Assembly (NCBI GenBank): GCA_947493165.1
Contig: CANLPY010000001.1
Location: 2,096,566 to 2,160,565 of the forward strand
DNA length: 64,000 nucleotides
DNA from: an uncultured Erythrobacter sp.
GTDB lineage: Bacteria; Pseudomonadota; Alphaproteobacteria; Sphingomonadales; Sphingomonadaceae
Reading direction: 5' to 3'
Within the stretch, counting starts at the first letter, position 1, and every line of letters begins with the position of its first letter. Below the pieces are notes generated by a model. That model had not been told where the DNA came from, did not search any database, and was given only the letters and a program-made list of their open reading frames with translations. Made by a program: the position numbers and the translations under genes. Positions 53,423 through 62,758 of this stretch are shown here, piece by piece.

Positions 53423-53845
53423 ATGTTTATGGACGGGCCAAACAGGCCGCAAGTGGTCGATTTTCAGCTACCAACGGGGACGGATCCTGGGTCTGTTAGG
53501 CAACGGGTTGAAGCAATGGAAAAGTTGCTGGAACGCAGCTTTGTGGTTCCTGGCACGAAAATACCGGTTGGGCTGGATGCATTGGTGGGGCTTATTCCAG
53601 TTTTGGGCGACATCATCACGACAGCGCTTGGCGCATATGTCGTTTGGGAGGCTCGCAATCTTAATATGCCCAAATGGAAGCTGATGCGCATGGGTGCGCA
53701 TGTTGCGGTCGATACTGTACTTGGTCTGGTGCCAGTGGTCGGCGATGCGGCGGATTTTCTTTATCGGTCGAATTCAAAAAACCTGAAGATCATCAAAAAG
53801 CATCTGGACAAGCATCACCCGGAAACCCGGATTATCGAAGGCTAA
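53423..53845 (+). CDS. DUF4112 membrane protein
   Basis: 140 residues. GLDALVGLIPVLGDIITTALGAYVVWEA and AVDTVLGLVPVVGDAADFLYRSNSKN are the paired hydrophobic repeats of DUF4112. Starts 11 bp after the lipoprotein gene behind AGGACAGGAG. Function unknown. Confidence 0.9.
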   Translation: MFMDGPNRPQVVDFQLPTGTDPGSVRQRVEAMEKLLERSFVVPGTKIPVGLDALVGLIPVLGDIITTALGAYVVWEARNLNMPKWKLMRMGAHVAVDTVLGLVPVVGDAADFLYRSNSKNLKIIKKHLDKHHPETRIIEG

Positions 53846-53870
53846 CTCCCCCCCCAGTCCTAGTGGTTGC

Positions 53871-54479
53871 TTACTCTTCGAGCTCAATGTCCCAGTAAAG
53901 CCAATCGCGCCATGTTTCGTGCAGATAGTTGGGTGGAAACATCTTACCATATTGTTGCAATTGCCAGCTGGTTGGCCTGATCGGCTTCATCACCAAGTTC
54001 ATATTCGACTGCTTAGGAGTGCGACCACCCTTTTTCATGTTGCATGGTGCACAGGCCGTTGCGATGTTTTCCCAACTGGTTTTTCCGCCCAAACGGCGCG
54101 GCGTCACGTGATCGAATGTTAGTTGCTGACCGCTGCCGCAATACTGACATTGAAAATGATCGCGCAGGAATAAATTAAATCGCGTGAAGGCGGGAAATTC
54201 GCTCTGCTTCACATATTGTCTGAGCGCGATCACACTCGGGATTTTCATATCCAAGGATGGTGAATGCACCTCGCGGTCATAGCTTGCTACGATGTCGACG
54301 CGGTCAAGAAAAACAGCCTTGATCGCCGTTTGCCAAGGCCAAATACTTAGCGGGTAATATGACAGCGGCGTATAATCTGCATTTAACACCAGCGCAGGGC
54401 ATGCCGACGGATTGCGCGTTGGGTCTTCATCTGCGCTACGAAAGCGCGCTACACGTTCAATCAGTTCTGCTTTGAACAC
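53871..54479 (-). CDS. HNH endonuclease family protein
   Basis: 202 residues from GTG 54479, chosen for the strong GGAAGGAG seven bases upstream and the family-like opening MFKAELIERVARF. ALVLNADYTPLSYYPLSIWPW, then CQYCG, LTFDHVTPRRLGGKTSWENIATACAPCNMKKGGRTP give a complete zinc-linked HNH motif. Widely conserved chromosomal HNH protein of alphaproteobacteria; biological role unclear. Confidence 0.88.
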   Translation of the reverse strand: MFKAELIERVARFRSADEDPTRNPSACPALVLNADYTPLSYYPLSIWPWQTAIKAVFLDRVDIVASYDREVHSPSLDMKIPSVIALRQYVKQSEFPAFTRFNLFLRDHFQCQYCGSGQQLTFDHVTPRRLGGKTSWENIATACAPCNMKKGGRTPKQSNMNLVMKPIRPTSWQLQQYGKMFPPNYLHETWRDWLYWDIELEE

Positions 54480-54610
54480 TTGGTGCTCCTTCCCTGACAA
54501 ATGGGAATATGCCGTGGCATTGGAAAGAGTCAAAGCTGCGAAAGCTATGATTTCCACAAACTATTTTGTCTGCTCGATTCTTTTCCGCAGGCGTGCGATT
54601 GAGCAACACA

Positions 54611-55441
54611 ATGTTCGTCACTCGGTTCGCCCCAAGCCCCAACGGCCATCTTCATCTGGGTCATGCCTATTCTGCAATCACTGCTTTTGATTTGGCGCGG
54701 AGTAACAACGGCCGATTTCTTTTGAGGATAGAGGATATTGACGGCGCGCGCTCACGCCCTGAACTTTGTGATGAATTCCGCAAAGATTTAGACTGGCTTG
54801 GGCTTGAATGGGATGAGGTTCCAGCGCAATCGACGCGGCTCGATAGTTACGACAGTGCCGTCACTAGCTTGATTAGAAGAGGACTGCTCTACCGGTGCAC
54901 TTGCACTCGGGCGCAAATTGGTGCGGCTACTTTATTAGGCGGCAGCGAGGGACCGCTTTATCCTGGAACCTGCAAGGGGACCGAGACAGATCCAGCATTG
55001 CCAGCGGTTATGCGGTTGGATCTCGACAAAGCCATGACAAACGTCGGAGAGTTAATTTGGACCGATGAGGAGCACGGAGCGATTGTTTGCGATCCGCGAG
55101 ATTTCGGTGATGTGGTGCTCGTGCGTAAAGATGAGCCTGCAAGCTATCATCTTGCCGCAACTTTGGATGATGCCGCAGACGGCGTCACTCACGTAACGCG
55201 AGGTTCAGACCTATTCGCAGCAAGTCACGTCCACAGGCTGCTGCAAGAGCTTTTGGATCTACCAATACCGCACTGGCATCATCACGCTCTGCTGCTCGAT
55301 ACGGATGGACGCAAGCTTGCCAAAAGGCGAAATTCTGCTTCTCTGGCGGATCTCAGGAACGCAGGCGAGGATGGTAGGTTGTTGGCAGAGCAACTGCGAT
55401 TGCGCCGTTTGCCGTCTGGTATCTCAATGGAAAGCGCCTAA
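54611..55441 (+). CDS. gluQRS: Glutamyl-Q tRNA(Asp) synthetase
   Basis: 276 residues, resembling the catalytic half of GluRS without the anticodon domain. HIGH-type FAPSPNGHLHLGHAYSA at the start and KMSK-type GRKLAKR near 238. CTCTRAQI and the region near YPGTC supply zinc-site cysteines. Attaches glutamate to queuosine in tRNA-Asp; queC is in the same window. ATG 54611 chosen by homology. Confidence 0.92.
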   Translation: MFVTRFAPSPNGHLHLGHAYSAITAFDLARSNNGRFLLRIEDIDGARSRPELCDEFRKDLDWLGLEWDEVPAQSTRLDSYDSAVTSLIRRGLLYRCTCTRAQIGAATLLGGSEGPLYPGTCKGTETDPALPAVMRLDLDKAMTNVGELIWTDEEHGAIVCDPRDFGDVVLVRKDEPASYHLAATLDDAADGVTHVTRGSDLFAASHVHRLLQELLDLPIPHWHHHALLLDTDGRKLAKRRNSASLADLRNAGEDGRLLAEQLRLRRLPSGISMESA

Positions 55442-55450
55442 ATACCCATC

Positions 55451-55681
55451 ATGACATATTTTCTCGCAGCAGTGCTGGTTGTTTTATGCATCCTCGTGGT
55501 CGTTTCGTTAGTGAGAGGCGTAATCGCCTTCCTAAAGACGACGAAAATTGATCTTGAGACCGGTGAAGGTGAGACCGCAACAGACATGCAATTGGCTCAG
55601 AACAAAGCGATGTTTGCGCGGATTAAATATCAAGCGCTTGCCATCGCCGTTGTGGCGATCATTCTCGCGGTCTCCCGATAG
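55451..55681 (+). CDS. Twin transmembrane helix small protein (HIG1-like)
   Basis: 76 residues with two TM helices (about 3-25 and 55-74) and a short polar loop (KTTKIDLETGEGETATDMQLAQNK split across). Matches the HIG1/RCF1-like bacterial group that associates with respiratory supercomplexes. 9 bp after gluQRS, 30 bp before the adenosyltransferase gene. Confidence 0.85.
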   Translation: MTYFLAAVLVVLCILVVVSLVRGVIAFLKTTKIDLETGEGETATDMQLAQNKAMFARIKYQALAIAVVAIILAVSR

Positions 55682-55711
55682 TCATCCCCTCCCATCGGAA
55701 GACGACAATTC

Positions 55712-56287
55712 ATGGTCAAGCTCAATAAAATCTACACGCGCACAGGCGATGATGGGACGACAGGTTTGGTCGACGGCTCCCGCACCGCCAAAAACTCAGC
55801 GAGAATTGCCGCAATCGGTAAGGTCGATGAGGCAAATAGTGCGATCGGCTTGGCGATTTGCGCGGTGCCAAACATCCAGCATCGAGATTTGCTTACCAAA
55901 ATCCAAAATGACCTCTTCGATCTGGGGGCCGATCTGGCCACTCCGAGCGCTGATGGCAAATTTGAGCCGTCCGATATGGTTTTGCGCATGGTCAGGGCCC
56001 AAACGGACTGGATCGAGCAGAAGATTGATCAGCTCAATGAAGCGCTTGAGCCGCTCACGAGCTTTGTTCTGCCAGGCGGCAGTGAAGCTGCAGCTCGCGT
56101 GCATGTGTCGCGCGTGTGTTGCCGTAGTGCAGAGAGGGCTGTGACTGAACTTGCACAACATGAAGACGTAAATCCAGCAGCCTCAAGCTACATCAATCGC
56201 TTGTCGGATTTTCTGTTTGTCCTAGCGCGTGTCGCTAATGACGAGGGTCGCGGTGACGTGAAATGGGTCCCTGGCGCGAATCGCTAG
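55712..56287 (+). CDS. Cob(I)alamin adenosyltransferase, PduO type
   Basis: 191 residues. IYTRTGDDGTTGLVDGSR ATP-binding start, KVDEANSAIGLA, and the C-terminal CRSAERAVTELA and YINRLSDFLFVLARVAN motifs. Converts cobalamin to adenosylcobalamin. Co-directional with HIG1-like and hbd genes. Confidence 0.93.
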   Translation: MVKLNKIYTRTGDDGTTGLVDGSRTAKNSARIAAIGKVDEANSAIGLAICAVPNIQHRDLLTKIQNDLFDLGADLATPSADGKFEPSDMVLRMVRAQTDWIEQKIDQLNEALEPLTSFVLPGGSEAAARVHVSRVCCRSAERAVTELAQHEDVNPAASSYINRLSDFLFVLARVANDEGRGDVKWVPGANR

Positions 56288-56346
56288 CCAAGGGCCTTTC
56301 GCGCCGCTAACAAGCGGCCTTTGCTGCACATGCGAAGGGATTTTTG

Positions 56347-57216
56347 ATGCGGACAATTGCAGTCATCGGCGCGGGCCAAATGGGAACAGGGATCGCGCAA
56401 ACGGTCGCTCAGCACGGTATGTCGGTGCTCTTGGCGGATCTCGATCAAGCTCGGGCAGACGCAGGTAAGGCTGTCATAGAAAAATCTCTGTTGAAATTGG
56501 TTGGGCGCGGCAAAATTGAAGCCGACGCTGCAGAAAGTGTGCTTGAGAAGGTTACGCCGATTGGTGAACACGCACCGTTCGTCGAAGCCAGCCTGATCAT
56601 TGAGGCTGCGACCGAGCAAGAGCCGATCAAGAAGGCTATCTTTGAAGCGGCGGGCAAGTTCTTGGATGCAAATGCCGTTATGGCGAGCAACACAAGTTCA
56701 ATCCCGATCACGCGAATGGCAAATTATTCGCCAGATCCCGAACGCTTCATCGGGTTGCACTTCTTCAATCCTGTTCCGGTGATGGGGTTGATTGAAGTCA
56801 TTCCGGGCCTAGCGACAGCTCAATCGACGACAGATCAAATCACCAATTTTGCCAAGAGTTTGGGCAAAGAAGTGGTGCTGAGTCAGGATGAGCCAGGCTT
56901 TGTGGTCAATCGCATCTTGTTGCCCATGATCAACGAGGCTGTTTTCGTGCTCGGCCAATCGACAGCTGGGATTGAGGATATCGACAAAGGATGCCGCCTT
57001 GGTCTCAACCACCCAATGGGGCCTTTGCAGCTTGCAGACTTCGTGGGTCTCGACACGTGCCTGGATATCATCAAAGTTCTTTACAAGACGACGCGCGATA
57101 CGAAATATCGGCCTGCACCTCTACTTGTGAAATACGTTGAAGCAGGGTGGCTTGGTCGCAAAACCGGACGGGGCTTTTACGATTACACGGGCGATGCGCC
57201 AGTTGCGACGCGATAA
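56347..57216 (+). CDS. hbd: 3-hydroxybutyryl-CoA dehydrogenase
   Basis: 289 residues. NAD-binding [15 protein letters not shown] near residue 5, catalytic region [13 protein letters not shown] and [18 protein letters not shown]-terminal domain [17 protein letters not shown]. Acts in butyrate/PHB and fatty acid oxidation. ATG 56347 has AAGGGA 7 bases upstream. etf genes, common neighbours, are not present. Confidence 0.94.
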   Translation: MRTIAVIGAGQMGTGIAQTVAQHGMSVLLADLDQARADAGKAVIEKSLLKLVGRGKIEADAAESVLEKVTPIGEHAPFVEASLIIEAATEQEPIKKAIFEAAGKFLDANAVMASNTSSIPITRMANYSPDPERFIGLHFFNPVPVMGLIEVIPGLATAQSTTDQITNFAKSLGKEVVLSQDEPGFVVNRILLPMINEAVFVLGQSTAGIEDIDKGCRLGLNHPMGPLQLADFVGLDTCLDIIKVLYKTTRDTKYRPAPLLVKYVEAGWLGRKTGRGFYDYTGDAPVATR

Positions 57217-57234
57217 AGTCGCCTGCCGATGCAA

Positions 57235-57729
57235 CTAATTCCCTGAGATGGGGATTATTGGCTGGCCACCGCCGCTAGATGATGGCTTGCCTGGCACCAT
57301 TCGAGGTCCATCGGAGTTATCTCTATAGCTGCGAGAGCTCGAAGAAGGAGGCGGCCCATCAGCCTGCGTAACTGTAACAGTTGCTGGCCGCTCACTATCC
57401 GGTTTGGTGTTCAAATCCGGAGCTGCGCTGCGATCCGGGCTACCATCGATCAATGGCTCCGGGTCAAAACCGGCGGTGTCGTCCATTAAATCGTCATCTG
57501 TCGCCCAGCCGGCTGCAGCGAGATCCTCATCAGTCTGACTATCGGCAAGCGCCACACTATTAGTTAGCGCAGAATTCTTTGCTCGCTCTTCCACAGTCTT
57601 TGGCTGATGAGCAGCTTCTCTGGATTTGTCAGAAACCGGCTGAGATTCGGCGAAAAGAGCGGCGAACCCGATCATAGCGCCGGCAAATAGCAGCGGTCCT
57701 TTGTGATTTTGGAACAATGACATCGACAT
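57235..57729 (-). CDS. Hypothetical protein with N-terminal membrane anchor and disordered tail
   Basis: 164 residues. One N-terminal hydrophobic segment (about 12-28) followed by acidic and Pro/Ser-rich, low-complexity sequence (PPPSSSSRSYRDNSDGP). No domain recognised. It lies 26 bp after the mutS-side region start and converges on hbd; codon use looks normal for a coding frame, but function is unknown. Confidence 0.65.
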   Translation of the reverse strand: MSMSLFQNHKGPLLFAGAMIGFAALFAESQPVSDKSREAAHQPKTVEERAKNSALTNSVALADSQTDEDLAAAGWATDDDLMDDTAGFDPEPLIDGSPDRSAAPDLNTKPDSERPATVTVTQADGPPPSSSSRSYRDNSDGPRMVPGKPSSSGGGQPIIPISGN

Positions 57730-57755
57730 AATGCGAAGGCATACACGATTAGCGG

Positions 57756-60383
57756 TTAAGGTTTCGTAGCGTGCAATTCCCGTTTCAGATCATAAAGGAA
57801 ATCAAGGGCTTCGCGGGGGCTCAGGGTATCAAGATCTACCTGAAGCAGCTTATCTGAAAGCCCATCGCCTTGTTCTATGTTTTCATCTTGCGTAGCTGCT
57901 GCGAAGAGTGGCAGTTCGCCAAGACCTGCGGCGATACCGCCGGTCTCAGTCCGCGCTGCCTCTAGCTTCTTTAAGACTTGTCCCGCGCGTTTCACTACCG
58001 GTGCAGGAACACCAGCTAGCTTTGCCACGGCCAAGCCATAGCTTCGGTCGGCCGGTCCTTCGGCTAGCTCATGCAGCAGCACCAGATCGCCTTTCCATTC
58101 GCGTGCTCGTACATGGTGGAGGGATAAGGACGGGCAGCTTTCTGCTAGGCGAGCGAGTTCATGGTAGTGCGTAGCAAACAGGCAGCGACATTCAATGTTG
58201 GAATGGACCGCTTCAACGACCGCCCAAGCCAGTGCTAAACCATCATAAGTCGACGTACCCCGGCCCACCTCGTCCAAAATAACAAAGCTTCGCTCTGTTG
58301 CTTGCGAGAGGATGGCAGCCGTCTCGACCATTTCGACCATGAACGTCGAGCGCCCTCGCGCGAGATTGTCAGAGGCGCCAACTCGGCTGAACATCCGGTC
58401 AACCAAACCGATTTCAGCGGCCTCGGCTGGCACAAAGCCGCCGGCTTGCGCGAGTAAAACGATCAGTGCGTTTTGCCGTAGAAAAGTGGATTTACCGCCC
58501 ATATTCGGCCCGCCAATCAACCAAAGGCGATCGCGGTGTGAAAGCCTACAATCATTGGCGACAAAGCGCTCATTTGTCTTGGCTAACGCCGCCTCGACGA
58601 CAGGATGGCGTCCATTTGAGATATTGAGTTCTAGATCATTTGAGATCACTGGCCGGCACCAATCACCTTCTGCCGCCCGTTCCGCTTGACCAGCAGAAAC
58701 ATCGATACGAGCAAGAGCCGCGGCGGTTTTGGCTATCGCCAATTGAGCGATAACCACTTCGCCTATCAGGTTTTCGAAATGAGCCTCTTCCGCAGCAATC
58801 GCTCGCCCGCTTGCTTCGCCTATCCGCGTTGCTTCTTCGTGCAATGCGATAGAGTTGAAGCGCACTGCGCCTTTCATCGTTTGCCTATGGGTGAACCCGC
58901 TCTCAGGTTCCATCAGCGCGTCAGCGTGGCGGCTGGGGACTTCTATGAAGTAGCCTAGCACGCCGTTGTGTTTAATCTTCAACGAGGCAATATCGGTATC
59001 ATCGCGATAGCGCGCTTCCATCGCTGCAATTGCCCGTCGAGCATTGCCAGAGACTCTGCGAAGTTCATCAAGTGAGGCATCATACCCATCGGCGATGAAG
59101 CCGCCACTCGAACGCTCGGTGGGTGGAGAGGCGACTAGCGCGTTCTGCAATAGCTCTGCCAAAACGCTGTGCCCAGTGAGCTTGGGCAGCAATTCGGTCA
59201 ATAGGTCGGGCTTGTCGTCCATTGCAGACAAGGCGCCGTAAAGCCGCTGCGCATCAGTGAGGCTATCGCGGATCTGCCCTAGATCACGAGGGCTACCGCG
59301 TCCCGCAACGACCCTGCCTAGAGCGCGAGCAAGATCTGGCATTGCCCGCAGTGCATCGCGTAGATCTGAGCGTTCGATTGGTCTGTCGCGCCAGAACTGG
59401 ACGAACGCTAAGCGGTCCTCAATCGCTTTGATATCGAGCAGCGGCGAAGCGAGGTCTTCCGCCAGCTGCCGTGCTCCAGCTCCTGTCACGCAGCGATCAA
59501 TAGACGCGATTAGACTGCCGGACCTGGCGCCATCTTGCGCTACTAATATCTCAAGGCTACTGCGAGTTGCCTCATCCATTGCCATCCCGGCAGATGCATT
59601 TAGGGCAACTGGCGGCAATAGCATGGGAAGCGTGCCGCGTCCGACATGCTCCAAGTATGCGATCAGTCCACCGGCTGCCGCGAGCATTGCCCGAGAGAAA
59701 TCTCCGAAGCCATCTAATGTGGCGACATTGTGAATTGCAGCAAGTCTTTCAGCTCCGGCATCGCTAAGGAACTGGTTGGCCGGGCGTTCGATCACCACGT
59801 GAGGGCCATGTTGCCAGCCTTTCGGTGCCACGATCTCGTTTGCATTCAGTTTGGCTAGCTGCGCGCCCAGCATATCAGGTGCACACTCTTCCAAAGAAAC
59901 CACTCCGGTTGAGATATCACACGATGCAATTCCGATTGTGCTACGCATTTCAGCCAATGCGACCAAGAAATTCGATGCGCGGGGCTCAAGTAAAGCCTCT
60001 TCGGTCAGAGTGCCGGCTGTCACGAATCGGACGATATCGCGTTTCACTAGAGCTTTTGATGCTGGCCTGCCTTCGCGTTTTGCGCGAGCTTTGGCCTCAT
60101 CAGGTGTTTCAACCTGCTCCGCAATAGCAACGCGGCAACCTGCCTTAATCAGCCGCGCAAGATAGCCTTCTGCCGAATGCACGGGCACGCCGCACATAGG
60201 CACAGCTTCCCCGCCATGTTCACCGCGTGTTGTTAGGGCTATGTCGAGAACGCCTGAGGCGACCTTTGCATCGTCGAAAAACAGCTCGAAGAAATCGCCC
60301 ATCCGATAGAACAACAAGCAGTCCTCGGCCTCTTGTTTCAGGGCAAGGAACTGCTCCATCATCGGTGTAGGTTTGGAGGACAT
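57756..60383 (-). CDS. mutS: DNA mismatch repair protein MutS
   Basis: 875 residues. Mismatch-binding Phe-x-Glu in GDFFELF (F31, E33), Walker A GGPNMGGKSTFLRQ, Walker B-region FVILDEVGRGTSTYDG and the LFATHYHEL motif. Normal length with C-terminal dimer/tetramer region. Divergent from maeB with 113 bp between starts. Confidence 0.98.
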   Translation of the reverse strand: MSSKPTPMMEQFLALKQEAEDCLLFYRMGDFFELFFDDAKVASGVLDIALTTRGEHGGEAVPMCGVPVHSAEGYLARLIKAGCRVAIAEQVETPDEAKARAKREGRPASKALVKRDIVRFVTAGTLTEEALLEPRASNFLVALAEMRSTIGIASCDISTGVVSLEECAPDMLGAQLAKLNANEIVAPKGWQHGPHVVIERPANQFLSDAGAERLAAIHNVATLDGFGDFSRAMLAAAGGLIAYLEHVGRGTLPMLLPPVALNASAGMAMDEATRSSLEILVAQDGARSGSLIASIDRCVTGAGARQLAEDLASPLLDIKAIEDRLAFVQFWRDRPIERSDLRDALRAMPDLARALGRVVAGRGSPRDLGQIRDSLTDAQRLYGALSAMDDKPDLLTELLPKLTGHSVLAELLQNALVASPPTERSSGGFIADGYDASLDELRRVSGNARRAIAAMEARYRDDTDIASLKIKHNGVLGYFIEVPSRHADALMEPESGFTHRQTMKGAVRFNSIALHEEATRIGEASGRAIAAEEAHFENLIGEVVIAQLAIAKTAAALARIDVSAGQAERAAEGDWCRPVISNDLELNISNGRHPVVEAALAKTNERFVANDCRLSHRDRLWLIGGPNMGGKSTFLRQNALIVLLAQAGGFVPAEAAEIGLVDRMFSRVGASDNLARGRSTFMVEMVETAAILSQATERSFVILDEVGRGTSTYDGLALAWAVVEAVHSNIECRCLFATHYHELARLAESCPSLSLHHVRAREWKGDLVLLHELAEGPADRSYGLAVAKLAGVPAPVVKRAGQVLKKLEAARTETGGIAAGLGELPLFAAATQDENIEQGDGLSDKLLQVDLDTLSPREALDFLYDLKRELHATKP

Positions 60384-60496
60384 CTTTATGGCCTAGACAG
60401 GCCTGGCGCGATTCGGAACGGCTGGCGCGATCCTTTCCCCTATCGTTTGTCATCTTAGCGGGCTAAGTGCTAATTGAATTTCGACAGGAGACTTTA

Positions 60497-62758
60497 ATGG
60501 CCGACGATCGGCAAGTGACTTTTACGACGCGTGAGGCGCTGTTCTATCACGAGACAATTCGACCAGGAAAAATTGAGATCGTGGCTTCGAAGCCCATGGC
60601 GTCGCAACGTGATCTTAGTTTGGCATACTCCCCTGGTGTCGCAGCGCCTGTCGAAGCTATTGCCGCAGACCCAAGTCTTGCTGCGCGTTACACTGCTCGG
60701 TCCAATTTGGTCGCAGTTATCTCGAATGGCACTGCAATTTTGGGCTTGGGAAACCTCGGCGCGCTCGCATCAAAACCAGTGATGGAAGGCAAGGCGGTAC
60801 TGTTCAAAAGGTTCGCTGACGTTGATTCGATCGATCTGGAACTTGCTACCGAGGATCCTGATGCGTTCATTGAAGCCGTCGCGCTGATGGAGCCAAGCTT
60901 TGGTGGAATAAACCTTGAAGATATCAAGGCACCTGAGTGTTTTATCATAGAGCAGGCTCTGCGCGAGCGGATGAATATCCCGGTCATGCATGACGATCAG
61001 CATGGCACGGCAATTATTGCTGCGGCTGGCCTCATCAATGCATGCCACCTCACTGGTCGCGACTTGAAGGACACGCGAATGGTCGTGAATGGAGCAGGGG
61101 CATCCGCGCTTGCTTGTACAGCGCTGATCAAAGCGATGGGCATACCGCATGAAAATGTGATCGTTTGTGATCGAAAGGGTCCGATTACTCCGGGGCGCGA
61201 TAATGTTGACCAATGGAAGAGTGCGCATGCGGTTGAAACCAAAGCGACTAACCTCGAAGAAGCTTTGGAAGGAGCGGATATTTTCTTGGGTCTTTCGGCA
61301 GCAGGAGCGCTTAAACCTGATTGGGTAAAGAAGATGGCTGATAAGCCGATCATCTTTGCCATGGCGAATCCAACGCCGGAGATTATGCCGGATGAGGCGC
61401 AGGCTGTGCGCCCTGATGCGATCATTGCAACGGGACGCTCTGACTTTCCTAACCAAGTGAACAATGTCCTCGGCTTTCCCTTCATTTTCCGCGGCGCTCT
61501 GGATGTGCAAGCGACGACGATCAACGAAGAGATGAAGATCGCTGCAGCCCTCGCGATTGCTGAATTGGCGCGTGAGCGGGTGCCCGAAGAAGTGGCTAGC
61601 GCTTATGGAAAGAATCAGAAATTCGGCAAAGATTACATCATCCCGGCGCCGTTTGATCCGCGCTTGATTGAGGTTGTTTCGTCAGCAGTTGCCAAGGCCG
61701 CAATGGATTCTGGTGTTGCTCAGGCGCGCATAGAAGATCTTGATGCTTATCGTCATGCGCTAAAATCGCGTCTCAATCCGACGACAGCCGTACTGACCGG
61801 AGCTTACAACGAGGCGAAGGCCAATCCGAAGCGCATGGTCTTCGCCGAGGCGGAAGAGGAAGTGGTGCTGCGCGCGGCAATCCAGTTCCGCGATTTTGGC
61901 TATGGCACCCCGGTTTTGGTGGGGCGGACCAAAGCGGTTGTCGACAAATTGCACCAATTGTCTGTGTCTGACCCTGGTAGTTTTGAAATTCAAAACTCGG
62001 CCACTTCAGAGCACATCCCAGCGATGGTAGAATATCTGTATAAGCGCCTGCAGCGCAAAGGGTATACAGAGCGCGATGTGCGCAGAATGGTTAATCAGGA
62101 GCGCAATGTTTTTGCTGCTCTTCTTGTCGCGCTTGGACACGGAGATGGCATGATCTCTGGCCTAACGCGAACCTTTGCTCAGACCGCGCGAGAGATTAAC
62201 TTGGTGCTTGATCGCAAACCTGATGCGCTTCCTTTCGGCGTGCACATGATGATCGGCAAGAATCATACGACATTCTTGGCTGACACCACCATCAACGAGC
62301 GTCCCAATGCTGAAGAACTCGCGCACATTGCGAAGGAAACAGCAGCAGTGGCCCGGCGGATGGGTCATGAACCGCGGGTTGCTTTCCTATCTTATTCGAC
62401 TTTCGGAAATCCATCGGGCCAATGGCTCGGTAATATTCGGGAAGCTGTCGCCATCCTTGATCGCGAGGATCCAGGCTTTGAGTATGAAGGTGAGATGGCG
62501 CCAGATGCTGCGCTCAACACAAAGGTAATGGAGCTCTACCCGTTCAGTCGCCTGTCTGCTCCAGCAAATGTTCTCATCATGCCGGGACTGCAATCAGCGA
62601 ACCTTTCAGCGAAATTGCTACGTGAACTTGGCGGCGATGCGACGATTGGGCCCATGCTGATCGGGATGGAAAAGCCGGTACAGATTGTTCCGATGACAGC
62701 GATTGCACCTGATGTACTGACTTTGGCTGTGCTAGCTAGTGCTGGAGTGGTCGGCTGA
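60497..62758 (+). CDS. maeB: NADP-dependent malic enzyme, MaeB type
   Basis: 753 residues: N-terminal malic enzyme (SLAYSPGVAAPVEAI, HDDQHGTAIIAAAG, NGAGASALAC) to about 430, then a phosphotransacetylase-like domain that regulates by acetyl-CoA (ARRMGHEPRVAFLSYSTFGNPSG). Decarboxylates malate to pyruvate. ATG 60497 chosen for ACAGGAGAC; the frame from 60467 adds ten unneeded residues. Its 3' end overlaps the converging DUF917 gene by 27 bp. Confidence 0.96.
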   Translation: MADDRQVTFTTREALFYHETIRPGKIEIVASKPMASQRDLSLAYSPGVAAPVEAIAADPSLAARYTARSNLVAVISNGTAILGLGNLGALASKPVMEGKAVLFKRFADVDSIDLELATEDPDAFIEAVALMEPSFGGINLEDIKAPECFIIEQALRERMNIPVMHDDQHGTAIIAAAGLINACHLTGRDLKDTRMVVNGAGASALACTALIKAMGIPHENVIVCDRKGPITPGRDNVDQWKSAHAVETKATNLEEALEGADIFLGLSAAGALKPDWVKKMADKPIIFAMANPTPEIMPDEAQAVRPDAIIATGRSDFPNQVNNVLGFPFIFRGALDVQATTINEEMKIAAALAIAELARERVPEEVASAYGKNQKFGKDYIIPAPFDPRLIEVVSSAVAKAAMDSGVAQARIEDLDAYRHALKSRLNPTTAVLTGAYNEAKANPKRMVFAEAEEEVVLRAAIQFRDFGYGTPVLVGRTKAVVDKLHQLSVSDPGSFEIQNSATSEHIPAMVEYLYKRLQRKGYTERDVRRMVNQERNVFAALLVALGHGDGMISGLTRTFAQTAREINLVLDRKPDALPFGVHMMIGKNHTTFLADTTINERPNAEELAHIAKETAAVARRMGHEPRVAFLSYSTFGNPSGQWLGNIREAVAILDREDPGFEYEGEMAPDAALNTKVMELYPFSRLSAPANVLIMPGLQSANLSAKLLRELGGDATIGPMLIGMEKPVQIVPMTAIAPDVLTLAVLASAGVVG